A model generated the notes under the pieces. That model worked only from the letters and a program-made list of their open reading frames with translations, was not told where the DNA came from and searched no databases. 64,000 nt of DNA from Spirosoma radiotolerans (GTDB lineage Bacteria; Bacteroidota; Bacteroidia; Cytophagales; Spirosomataceae), in the NCBI RefSeq assembly GCF_000974425.1, contig NZ_CP010429.1:2852001-2916000 (forward strand), given 5' to 3'. Below, in pieces: positions 26,549 to 35,600 of this stretch (its first letter is position 1; every line of letters starts with the position of its first letter). Both the position numbers and the translations under genes were made by a program.

Positions 26549-28288
26549 ATGGTTTTGCCAAAGAGCCTTTGCCCAGCCATGAACAGCCTATTACAACCCG
26601 ATCCACTGCAGGCTGCCGCTACACAGCGCACCCTAATCCAGAACCAGGCCTTTCAGGCGGCCGTCAACGGCGAGCCCTTGGTCAACTCCTTGAACATACT
26701 CGCTCGAATGGTCAAACTGGAGTTGGAAATCGGGGTGCGCACGGCCTTTTATCTGGCCTATCCCGACGGCAAACGCTTACATGCCATCGAAGGGGCGGGC
26801 GACATGGACCCAGCCTACACGGCCCCCTTGAATGGCTTTCCCGTTAGCGACGACTCGTTTTGCAGCGGCTATGCCATGGCTACCGGCCGCCCCGTGCACA
26901 CCCGAGATGTGTGTCAAGCCCCGCCCTGGCAACCCTATCTGCCTATGGCCACCGCCCATCAGTTTCGGGCCACCAGCTCCTACCCGATCCTGACCCGGCA
27001 GGGCAAAGCCATCGGTAGTTTGGCCCTCTACTTTCCGGACGTCCACGAGGCCACGGCCCAGGAAGCGGCCCTGGCCAAGGCCATCACCCAGGCCGCGGCC
27101 ATTATCCTTTCCCAGGATACCCAAACACTGGAACACACCCGCGCCGAAGAAGCCCTGCGATTAGCCTACCAGCGCAAAGACGAGTTTTTAGCCATGCTGG
27201 CTCATGAGCTGCGCAATCCCATGTCCACTATCCGTTCAGGGTTGCAAATCCTGACCCTTACCGACGGTAAGGACCAGACCAGCCGCGACACACTAGCCAT
27301 TATGAACCGGCAAACCAATCTGTTAGTTCGGATGGTTGATGATCTGCTGGATGTAAGCCGCATTAGCCAGGGCAAGATCGAGTTGAAGCGGCAGCGGGTC
27401 AATCTGGGGAAGGTGATCGCCCAGGCCGCTGAATCGGTTCAGCCGTTGTACCAAGAGCAGGGGCGACGCTTGCAGGTTGAGCTGCCCACTGCTTTGATTG
27501 AGGTGGAAGGTGACAAGGACCGGCTTACGCAAGTAGTGGCCAATCTATTAACCAATGGTGCCCGTTATACTGGCGAGCAGGGTCAGGTCTGGCTGAGTCT
27601 GGAACTTGGCCGTCAAGAAGCCATACTTAAAGTGCGGGATAACGGCATTGGCTTAGCAGCTGATCAGTTAGAGTCCATCTTTGAATTATTTGTGCAGATG
27701 GATAACACGCTGGCTCGCTCGAAAGGGGGCTTAGGCTTAGGCCTAACCTTGGTCAAACAATTAGTCGAACTGCATGGGGGACGCGTGGCCGTTCAAAGCG
27801 AAGGGTTAGGCCAGGGGAGCACCTTCACCGTTCATCTACCGACGCCCCCAACGGCTCCTGAACCAGAGGTTACTCCCAAGCCGCAGGTCAATAATCCATC
27901 GGCTGCCCGGCGGATTTTAGTGGTGGATGATAACGCCGATGCGGCTTTAACCCTGGCCATGCTGCTGAAGCTGAACGGCTATGACGCCCATACCCGAACT
28001 AGCGGTCGGGCCGGCATCGAAGCCGCTGAACAACTACACCCCTCGGCCATTCTGCTGGATATTGGGATGCCCGAGTTGGATGGGTATGCCACATGTGGAA
28101 CCATCCGGGAGCAGGCTTGGGGTCAGCAAGTGGTGATTATTGCCTTAACGGGTTATGGCCAGGCGGACGACCGTGAGCGCACCCAGGAAGCGGGATTCGA
28201 TGGTCATCTAGTGAAGCCGGTAGATCTGGGAGCGCTGACAAACTTGCTAACGGATTTGCTAGAAAAGCGCAGGAAACAGCTGGACTAG
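26549..28288 (+). CDS. Hybrid sensor histidine kinase (GAF, HisKA, HATPase, receiver)
   Basis: A 579-residue cytoplasmic signalling protein. Residues about 50-190 form a GAF-type sensory domain (FCSGYAMATGRPVHTRD). The phospho-accepting H-box is MLAHELRNPMSTI near residue 217. The ATPase motifs are LLTNGARYTG, VRDNGIGLAADQLESIFE and GGLGLGLTLVKQL. The receiver starts near 454 (ILVVDDNADAA), with the acceptor Asp near 503 in LLDIGMPELDGY and the Lys in HLVKPVD. No membrane segment. An alternative start at 26579 (MNSLLQPD) is equally possible. The ligand and output are unknown; no cognate regulator lies beside it. Confidence 0.92.
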   Translation: MVLPKSLCPAMNSLLQPDPLQAAATQRTLIQNQAFQAAVNGEPLVNSLNILARMVKLELEIGVRTAFYLAYPDGKRLHAIEGAGDMDPAYTAPLNGFPVSDDSFCSGYAMATGRPVHTRDVCQAPPWQPYLPMATAHQFRATSSYPILTRQGKAIGSLALYFPDVHEATAQEAALAKAITQAAAIILSQDTQTLEHTRAEEALRLAYQRKDEFLAMLAHELRNPMSTIRSGLQILTLTDGKDQTSRDTLAIMNRQTNLLVRMVDDLLDVSRISQGKIELKRQRVNLGKVIAQAAESVQPLYQEQGRRLQVELPTALIEVEGDKDRLTQVVANLLTNGARYTGEQGQVWLSLELGRQEAILKVRDNGIGLAADQLESIFELFVQMDNTLARSKGGLGLGLTLVKQLVELHGGRVAVQSEGLGQGSTFTVHLPTPPTAPEPEVTPKPQVNNPSAARRILVVDDNADAALTLAMLLKLNGYDAHTRTSGRAGIEAAEQLHPSAILLDIGMPELDGYATCGTIREQAWGQQVVIIALTGYGQADDRERTQEAGFDGHLVKPVDLGALTNLLTDLLEKRRKQLD

Positions 28289-28301
28289 CCTCTGTCCTTA
28301 T

Positions 28302-28340
28302 ATTCTCAAAAATGAGACGATTTAGTTCTCATTCCGGATT
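28302..28340 (+). repeat. Dispersed intergenic repeat, copy 5
   Basis: Short copy: TTCTCAAAAATGAGACGATTTAG, where the loop has shrunk to about 4 bases and a TCTCA/TGAGA stem remains, followed by GTTCTCATTCCGG. It lies 14 bp after the kinase stop. Confidence 0.6.
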
Positions 28341-28387
28341 AGTTGACCATTCACTCAACAGGATACCTGCCCCACCAACGAATCAAG

Positions 28388-28395
28388 TACCTTTG
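28388..28395 (+). promoter_or_regulatory. Candidate -7 promoter element TACCTTTG
   Basis: Perfect TAnnTTTG match 29 bp before the subtilase ATG. Confidence 0.5.
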
Positions 28396-28424
28396 TCTAT
28401 CGTCTCTCCCATGCCGCCTACTCT

Positions 28425-30035
28425 ATGCGACTGAGCATCATCCTATTAATTAGCCTAATATTTGTCGCCGGGATAGCTTTTGCGCAAAAACCCTGGGTGC
28501 AGTGGCATCACCTGGACCCCCTGACGGACAAAACCATCGGTATCAGCACCAACCGAGCTTATCAACTCCTGCAGACCCTGCCCAAGCCTAAGACACCAGT
28601 CATTGTCGCGGTTATTGATGGGGGCGTCGATACTAACCATGAAGACTTGAAATCCCTCATTTGGACTAACCCCAGGGAACTGGTCGATAACGGCAGGGAC
28701 GATGACCGCAATGGCTACATAGATGACATCCACGGCTGGAATTTTCTGGGCCTGAAGGACGGGAGAACCCTGGCTTTTCTTCAGAAAGAAGAGACCCGGC
28801 TTTACGCCCGGCTTCAACCATTATTCGAGACGAAAGGCAGCACGGCCTCTCAGCCACGAGAACTGGCGCTTTGGAAAGTAGTGAAGCCCTATTTTGAAAG
28901 CCGACAAGCTGGCTATAAGCAGAGCTATACGGTAGATAGCCGCTTCCTCGCGCAGGACAGCGCCACGATTGCCCAGTTGAAGCAGGTCTTTGGGGTCACT
29001 CGGATTGATACGGCCCTGCTGCACCATCCGCCCACCAGTGATACGACACTCATCAAACAGGCACAGGCTTTTTACCAGGGCATGCTGATGCGTGGCTACG
29101 CAAACCAGGATCTTGACAGTTACCAGCGCGGCCACCAGCGGGTCAATAGTCGGCTCAAGACTCGGGTGAACTATGCCTACAATCTGCAGTATTTCCCACC
29201 TGCAACTGATGCTAAACCCGCCAATCTAACCGAACGTGGTTACGGGAATGCCGATGTCATTGGTGGCTATACAGAGACTGGTACCTGGCACGGTACCCAT
29301 GTTGCCGGCATTATTGCGGCTGATCGGACCAACACGCTGGGCGTGCAGGGCATAGCGGATCGTGTGCAGATCATGAGCCTGGTGGCCACCCCCGACGGCG
29401 ATGAACGCGACAAAGACGTAGCCAATGCCATCCGTTATGCAGTGGACAATGGGGCACAGATCATCAATATGAGTTTTGGTAAATACTTCTCACCCGAACA
29501 GTCGGTGGTCGACGACGCCATTCGCTACGCGGGCCAAAAAGGGGTGTTACTGGTCCACGTAGCTGGTAATGACCAGATTGATCTTGATTCAGCCCGGATG
29601 TATCCGAGTCCTTTGTTTTTAAACGGCCAGCAGGTACCCAATTTGATCACGGTGGGGGCCAGTGATCGAAGCAATGACAGTAGTCTTGTCGGCGAGTTTT
29701 CCAACTACGGTAAGCGGACAGTAGACGTATTTGCTCCTGGGGTGCTGATTGAGTCCACTACACCTAAAAATACGTATGAGCCAGGCAGTGGCACCAGCAT
29801 GGCTACGCCGGTCGTTGCGGGCATGGCGGCTGTGTTGAAAAGCTACTTTCCTATGCTCACCCCTGTGGATTTAAAGCGCATCATTTTGCAATCGGCGGTG
29901 GTGTATCATACGCCGGTGCTGAAGCCAGGAACCAAGCAGACGGTCGATTTTGCCAGCTTGTCCAAAACGGGAGCCATTGTCAATTTGTATGAAGCCGTCA
30001 AGCTAGCGCTGAGCGAGCGAGGTTCAAAAAAATGA
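28425..30035 (+). CDS. S8-family (subtilisin-like) serine peptidase
   Basis: A 536-residue secreted protease with a signal peptide (ISLIFVAGIAFAQ). The triad is visible: Asp in VIDGGVDTNHED (about residue 64), His in WHGTHVAGIIAADR (about 290) and Ser in GTSMATPVVAG (about 456). About 225 residues separate Asp and His, far more than in ordinary subtilases, because of a helical insert from roughly 105 to 260 rich in Gln and Arg. No propeptide or T9SS C-terminal domain is evident. Secretion to the periplasm or outside is likely; substrate unknown. Confidence 0.92.
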   Translation: MRLSIILLISLIFVAGIAFAQKPWVQWHHLDPLTDKTIGISTNRAYQLLQTLPKPKTPVIVAVIDGGVDTNHEDLKSLIWTNPRELVDNGRDDDRNGYIDDIHGWNFLGLKDGRTLAFLQKEETRLYARLQPLFETKGSTASQPRELALWKVVKPYFESRQAGYKQSYTVDSRFLAQDSATIAQLKQVFGVTRIDTALLHHPPTSDTTLIKQAQAFYQGMLMRGYANQDLDSYQRGHQRVNSRLKTRVNYAYNLQYFPPATDAKPANLTERGYGNADVIGGYTETGTWHGTHVAGIIAADRTNTLGVQGIADRVQIMSLVATPDGDERDKDVANAIRYAVDNGAQIINMSFGKYFSPEQSVVDDAIRYAGQKGVLLVHVAGNDQIDLDSARMYPSPLFLNGQQVPNLITVGASDRSNDSSLVGEFSNYGKRTVDVFAPGVLIESTTPKNTYEPGSGTSMATPVVAGMAAVLKSYFPMLTPVDLKRIILQSAVVYHTPVLKPGTKQTVDFASLSKTGAIVNLYEAVKLALSERGSKK

Positions 30036-30090
30036 GGAGATCCTTCACCGTAAGCTACAAACCAAGTTTGACAGATTTTTAAAGATTAAT

Positions 30091-30138
30091 GTCTCAAAAT
30101 TCGCTCACAAGAGTGTATCTATAAATGGGGCGTTTCAC
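30091..30138 (+). repeat. Dispersed intergenic repeat, copy 6
   Basis: GTCTCAAAATTCGCTCACAAGAG joined directly to TATAAATGGGGCGTTTC, as if the middle of the element had been deleted. Left and right halves are both well preserved. Confidence 0.65.
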
Positions 30139-30294
30139 GATACGGTAATGCCTCAATTTCGGCTGCTATGCGAGACACTTATTTGTATTTTATGGGGTTG
30201 AAGCTAAACTTTACACCCCGCTTTGTTAGGCCCTGGTTGCCTTTCCCAGTGAGAAAGATATGTTTTGATTCATCCATGTTGGCAGTCACTAGGT

Positions 30295-31149
30295 ATGCCC
30301 GCTTCCAATTCGTTACCAGAAGATTTCAGCCAAAATAACCAACTACCGATTCGGATCGTTTCTCCCAATTTTGGCCATGTCTCTCCAGAGGCCAGAGCAA
30401 ACTACGGCCCTACCCACCGCTTACGGTACTACTTCTTGCTGTTTGTACTAGAGGGCTGTACCCAATATGGGATTGATGGGGAAACAATCGAGGTTGGCAA
30501 GCATGAGTTACTGTTCTGTTTGCCCCACCAGATTCAACAGGTTTCCTTCGCCCTACACGAGAATAATTATTATAAACTGGGCTTTGATGACCAATGCCTG
30601 TCCCGATTACCCAGACAGTATTCGTTTCTGTTGAATCCAATCAATCAGCAAAAAATAAGATTTTCACCACTTGCCGCCAATAGACTTCAAGCGATTTTTG
30701 ACATGCTTCAAGGCTTATTGACGGCTTCAAATACAGAGCCTGAACTCATTTTAGCCCATCTCAATAGCCTCCTGACAGAAATAAATGTGGCTTATTTGGC
30801 CGGGGAGCATAAGCCAGCCGATGACCGACTTGCCAAATATATCGGATTCAAGGTATTCGTTGAAAACAACTTGACCGATCACCCAGCCATTAAGGATATT
30901 GCCCAGGAACTTGCTCTCAGTACGGATAGTTTGTATCAGCTCGTTAAACACTATTCGGGACTATCACCAAAAGAATTTGTGACCAATCGACTGATCCTGG
31001 AAGCCAGACGCCGGCTGTACTATGGAGAGCGGACTTCGGTTAAGGAACTAGCGTTTGAACTCGGTTTCAATGACCCCGATTACTTTTCCCGCTTGTTTAA
31101 AAAAGTAACCGGTAGAACGGTTGCCGAGTTTTTTCAGGATTTGTCCTGA
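30295..31149 (+). CDS. AraC-family transcriptional regulator
   Basis: I prefer the ATG at 30295 (MPASNSLPEDFSQ), 284 residues, over an upstream TTG at 30265. The N-terminal half is a cupin-like sensing domain (YFLLFVLEGCTQYGIDGETIEVGKHE in part). The C-terminal double helix-turn-helix is in IAQELALSTDSLYQLVKHYSG and SVKELAFELGFNDPDYFSRLFKKVTG. The NAD-dependent epimerase gene starts 73 bp downstream on the same strand and is its likely target. Confidence 0.92.
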   Translation: MPASNSLPEDFSQNNQLPIRIVSPNFGHVSPEARANYGPTHRLRYYFLLFVLEGCTQYGIDGETIEVGKHELLFCLPHQIQQVSFALHENNYYKLGFDDQCLSRLPRQYSFLLNPINQQKIRFSPLAANRLQAIFDMLQGLLTASNTEPELILAHLNSLLTEINVAYLAGEHKPADDRLAKYIGFKVFVENNLTDHPAIKDIAQELALSTDSLYQLVKHYSGLSPKEFVTNRLILEARRRLYYGERTSVKELAFELGFNDPDYFSRLFKKVTGRTVAEFFQDLS

Positions 31150-31222
31150 ACACATCGGCTTTCATCCAGCTCGGTTCACGGCGCTCCGGTGAACTTTGTT
31201 CCTATCATAAATTAGATAGGAT

Positions 31223-32053
31223 ATGAACAGACAAGTGGGTAAACTATTGGTAACTGGTGTAACCGGTTTGGTTGGTGAGCGCCTGCTCCGGCGTCTAGTC
31301 GATGCGGGCACGGACTGCCGTGCGCTGGTACGAGCCGGAAAGAGTATTCCGGATGGTGTGACGGTAGTAGAAGGCGATTTATTCGATTTTACCTCGCTCA
31401 CCGAGGCCGTGAAAGATGTATCCGCCATTATTCATCTGGCCGCCGTTTTTCGCACCCAAGACACTGATCTGATTTGGAAGAGCAATTTAGAAGGGACTCG
31501 CAACCTGATTAGGGCGGTAAAAGCGCATGCCCCGGCCGCCCGATTCATTTTGGCCAGTACGACCAACGTCTACAACGCTGATAATTCGCATCCAGGCCGG
31601 GAAGATGACAATGTAACGCCCCAACAAGCTTACCCTGCCAGTAAGGTGGCGGCTGAAAAGGAACTGCGTGAAAGTGGTCTGAACTGGGTGGTCCTGCGGT
31701 TTCCCTTTGTTTACGGTGACGGCGATGGGCATTTGGAAGCCTTACCGAAGTACGCAAAAGCTGGCAACTGGCACCCCGCTATGCGGATGAGTACCATCCA
31801 CCACCGCGACATCGCCGTGGCGATGAATTTGGCCTTGTTGGGAGGGATGGACGAGCGCATCGTCAATATTGCCGATGAAGCCCCCACGTCGATTTACGAA
31901 TTAGCCCAGTTAGTTGGTGAGCCAATAGACTCCTCCTCCGAGCCACTGGTGAATCCTTGGTACCTCCTTAGCGATTGTACGCTGGCTCGTTATCTGGGTT
32001 TCCAGCCTACCGTGAGGACCGTGTATCAGGCCACACAGGAGGGTATACTGTAA
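31223..32053 (+). CDS. NAD(P)-dependent epimerase/dehydratase family protein (extended SDR)
   Basis: A 276-residue cytoplasmic protein with the Rossmann motif VTGVTGLVGERL (TGxxGxxG) at residues about 10-21, a DLFD segment binding the adenine, and the catalytic YPASK (Tyr and Lys) near residue 137. The family interconverts nucleotide sugars or reduces carbonyls. The short length and lack of further nucleotide-sugar motifs leave the substrate open. A near-match -7 element (GAACTTTG, 31191-31198) lies 24 bp before the ATG. Confidence 0.9.
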   Translation: MNRQVGKLLVTGVTGLVGERLLRRLVDAGTDCRALVRAGKSIPDGVTVVEGDLFDFTSLTEAVKDVSAIIHLAAVFRTQDTDLIWKSNLEGTRNLIRAVKAHAPAARFILASTTNVYNADNSHPGREDDNVTPQQAYPASKVAAEKELRESGLNWVVLRFPFVYGDGDGHLEALPKYAKAGNWHPAMRMSTIHHRDIAVAMNLALLGGMDERIVNIADEAPTSIYELAQLVGEPIDSSSEPLVNPWYLLSDCTLARYLGFQPTVRTVYQATQEGIL

Positions 32054-32071
32054 TTTAGGGCTGACAAACGA

Positions 32072-32129
32072 TTTTAAGAGAAAAACAGTACCAAATTATT
32101 TATTTGAAAACTCTGCTTTTCTCTTAAAA
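32072..32129 (+). terminator. Inverted repeat after the epimerase gene
   Basis: TTTTAAGAGAAAA (32072-32084) pairs perfectly over 13 bp with TTTTCTCTTAAAA (32117-32129) across a 32-base loop, 18 bp after the stop. AT-rich arms without a following T-run make this a possible weak terminator. The right arm merges into the next repeat copy. Confidence 0.45.
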
Positions 32130-32189
32130 CGCTCTTCCGTGAGACAAAGAGAGGTTTTACTCTCTTTAAACCGGGCGTTTCTTGGAACG
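32120..32189 (+). repeat. Dispersed intergenic repeat, copy 7
   Basis: TCTCTTAAAACGCTC, CGTGAGAC, then AAAGAGAG/CTCTCTTT as an extra 8-bp hairpin (32146-32167), then TTTAAACCGGGCGTTTC ending near 32189. This copy is full length. Confidence 0.7.
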
Positions 32190-32632
32190 TTGGCCTGTTC
32201 ATGTAAACCGCTTAGTATCAAAACGTACAAGTTGAGTTGTTCTACGGGGATTTTAAGTCAGAAGTAGTAGAGACGGGTCAATTATCGACTTGCAGAATGC
32301 TCATCATTCGCTTTTCAACTATATCGGCCGAGGGGCATGCAGTATAACGTGCGCCGTTTGCACCCAGGCATAGACTGCCGTTCCCTGATTGATGTCGAAG
32401 ATCAGACCTCTACACCGGACGGTCGTCGACGCGGCAGGTTTATCAAAAAGTTCAGGCAAGCTCTCAAACCTGAAGTGTCAGGACAAAAATGGGATGGTGA
32501 GTTTGGTTTGAAATCTGACAATTTATCTACCCAGCATTGACTTGTTAGTGTATATAAATTTGTTAGAAATTGACTCAAATGAGCGAACTTACATGCTAAT
32601 TTAGTTCGTGGTAAACCACTTTATAACTCAAC
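32190..32632. other. Intergenic region before the HTCS gene
   Basis: No accepted gene. A 67-codon frame at 32337-32540 shows no family features and was left out. The last 60 bases are AT-rich and probably contain the HTCS promoter, but no TAnnTTTG was found. Confidence 0.45.
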
Positions 32633-35600
32633 TTGAAAACTGTACGCTTTATCGTATGTATACTATTCTGCCTTTGTTCGGTAGCTGAGGCCCAGCAATT
32701 TGCCGCTTCTGTACAACAGTATGGCCCTGAAAACGGCTTGTCGCATCGGGAAATAAACGCCATTTTACAGGACCGGCGGGGCTTTATGTGGTTCGGTACC
32801 AGGTTTGGTCTGAACCGATTCGATGGGCTGAAATTTACCACCTACACCAAAGAACGTAACGGGCTCGATTTCGATGAGATAGCGTCTATTGCCGAGGACG
32901 CCGATGGCCTTTTGTGGCTCATGGGCACTTATAAGGATAGTAAGGTGCGGATTAGCCTGTTTAATCCGTTGACGGGCACGGCTATTTCATTTGATGAGAA
33001 ATTCAAAAAGTATTTCCTGACAAGTTCTTTACTGGTTGGGCAGCACGTGTTGGGCAGTCCTGACGGCACGATCTTCTTCGCCAATTATCAACCGGCTATC
33101 CTGATAGCCTACCATCCCAGGTCCGGCCTCCACTATGTGCCCCTTGCCCACTATAAAAGTTTGACCATTCACCAGGTTACCGCCCGTAACACCATCTGGG
33201 CCACCGCCGATGGCAATCAATTAGTCGAATTAACCCAAGATGGTCGTGTTCTCCATACCTTTCGACACGATCCAGGCACCATTAACGTCTGTTTAGGTCA
33301 GCCCCATGCGGGTATCGAATTTTTCTATACGGTCTACCGTTCAGACACCGATCTACAGGGAGTACAGTATAGTGTAGATCAGCTGGGGAATCGACGGCAA
33401 TTACCGGCTTCATTGCGGCAAGGAAGAACTGCGTTTTTCTCCCCGGTATACTATGCGTTTGATCGTAGCGGATTGATTTGGACGGGCACTCAATTACGGA
33501 GTGACACCAAAGGAACCCTATTGGATTTGAAGGAGCAACTGGCAGGCCAGTCGATTGACAATCGCTGTTTCTTCGCCGACAGAAACGGCTGGATGTGGTT
33601 AGGGACCAGTTTTGGTGTGTACCAGGTCAAGGTAACTGAAAACTACTTTCACCGCTTCTTTTACGAGCCAACCAATATCCAGGAAAAGGCGGCATCCATT
33701 CGAGGTATCTCCGTTGTGGGGAATAAGCTATACGCCAACCTGGAAAAAAAAGGCTTGTTTAGCTGCGATCTATTAGATGGGACAGCCAGGAAGTTATTGG
33801 TACGTGGCATTTCGTATGGCTTAACCAATAGTCAGCCTGGAAAACTAAACATAGGCCAGATCGATTTAGTCAGGTATGACATTCGAACCGATTCGCAAAC
33901 GCTCTCTCCATTGCCCAATGGCGGATCGATCTGGACAATGTTCCCATGTAGTAACCAGCACTCTCTGGCGGGTGGGCTAGTAGGTCTCTGGCTTGTCGAG
34001 ACGAAAACGGGACAGGTTTTGCCGTTCACTCGCTACAACCAGTTTCCCGAACTAGCCAAGTCGCATGTGCTTCATATCGGTGCCGATCGACAGGGCACCC
34101 TTTGGATCTGTGCGACTACGGGTTTGTACACGGTTGATTCATCAGGGGGCATCACGGCTCGTTACTGGAGTGGAGGCAAGGGGCGCTTTCGGCTGCCTAC
34201 CGACAGTTATCAGCATTTTTACCAGGATACCCAAGGCCTGTTTTGGCTGGCAACGGCCAATGCGGGACTCATTCGGTGGAACCGCCAGCAAAACACCTAC
34301 CGGCAATTCAGACGTACCGATGGGTTATCCAACGACAATATTTACGCTGTCTATGCCGACCGGCGGGGCCATCTGTGGCTGAGCAGTGACTACGGTATTA
34401 TGCAGTTTGATCCGGTCCGAATGACAACCCGGTCTTACACGGTTCAGGATGGCATTACTCACAATGAATTTAACCGCATTGCTCATGTTCAGGCCCCGAA
34501 CGGTCAGCTTTATTTCGGCGGTCTAAACGGCATAACCGCATTTAATCCTCCCGATTTTGAACACGAGAAACCTCCGATTACCCTTCCGCTGCAAATCGTC
34601 TCGTTTCGCCAGTTTGATAATGCGCTGGATAAACTGGTTGACAAAACCGAAGAAGTGGTAAAAAGTAACCGGATTATTCTACAGCCCGGTGACCGGACGA
34701 GTGTGCTGGACTTTGCGCTGCTCAATTACGCCGACGCCCAAAAAAACGTGTACGCTTACCAGTTTAAGGGGCTGGACAACGAGTGGACGTATCAGACTGA
34801 GCCCTCCATCCGGTTGAGTAATTTACCGTACGGCGAGTATCAATTATCGATAAAAGGACAGGCGGCCGATGGTCAGATGTCATCGGCGAATCTGGCCATC
34901 CAGGTCATCGTACAACGCCCGTTTTATCTGCGCAACTGGTTTCTCATGATCATGCTGGTTTTGCTGATTGGCTCGGTTTGGGGATGGGGCCGGTGGCGAG
35001 TCTGGAGGCACCAGCAGGAACAAACCCGGTTACAGATCCAGATCCAAGCGGCCACTGAGCTCATTGCGCAGCAGGCACAGGACCTGCTGCGGCTCGACGA
35101 AACCAAATCACGTTTTTTTGCCAACATCTCGCATGAATTTCGGACGCCCCTCACCGTCATTCTGGGCATGGCGGCCAGCTTGAACCAAAAGTTCGACCCT
35201 GAGTTGCGACAGATGGCCGGCCTCATTGAGCGCAATGGCAACAACTTACTACGGCTGATCAACCAGATACTGGACCTCTCGAAACTCGAAGCCGGGGAGA
35301 TGGCCATTCACCTCGAACGGGCCGATCTGGTCAGCTTCGTCAGCTACGTCGGGGAATCGTTCCATGCCATCGCTCAGGCGAAGGGGGTACAGCTACAGTT
35401 TCAGTCTGAGGAAGCGCAGTGCGAAGCTGACTTCAACAAAGATAAACTCCAGGATATTTTAGCGAACCTGCTGATCAATGCCCTGAGATTTACCCCTACG
35501 GGTGGTCAGATAATCTATAGGGTTGCCGTTCAGAATAGTTGGCATTCGCTCTCTGCGGCCGGATACCACGAGGAGCTAATCCCGACTAGACACCTCGATC

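Noticed and set aside
32337..32540. 67-codon frame before the HTCS gene
   Set aside because: No signal peptide, domain or conserved-looking segment; likely chance.
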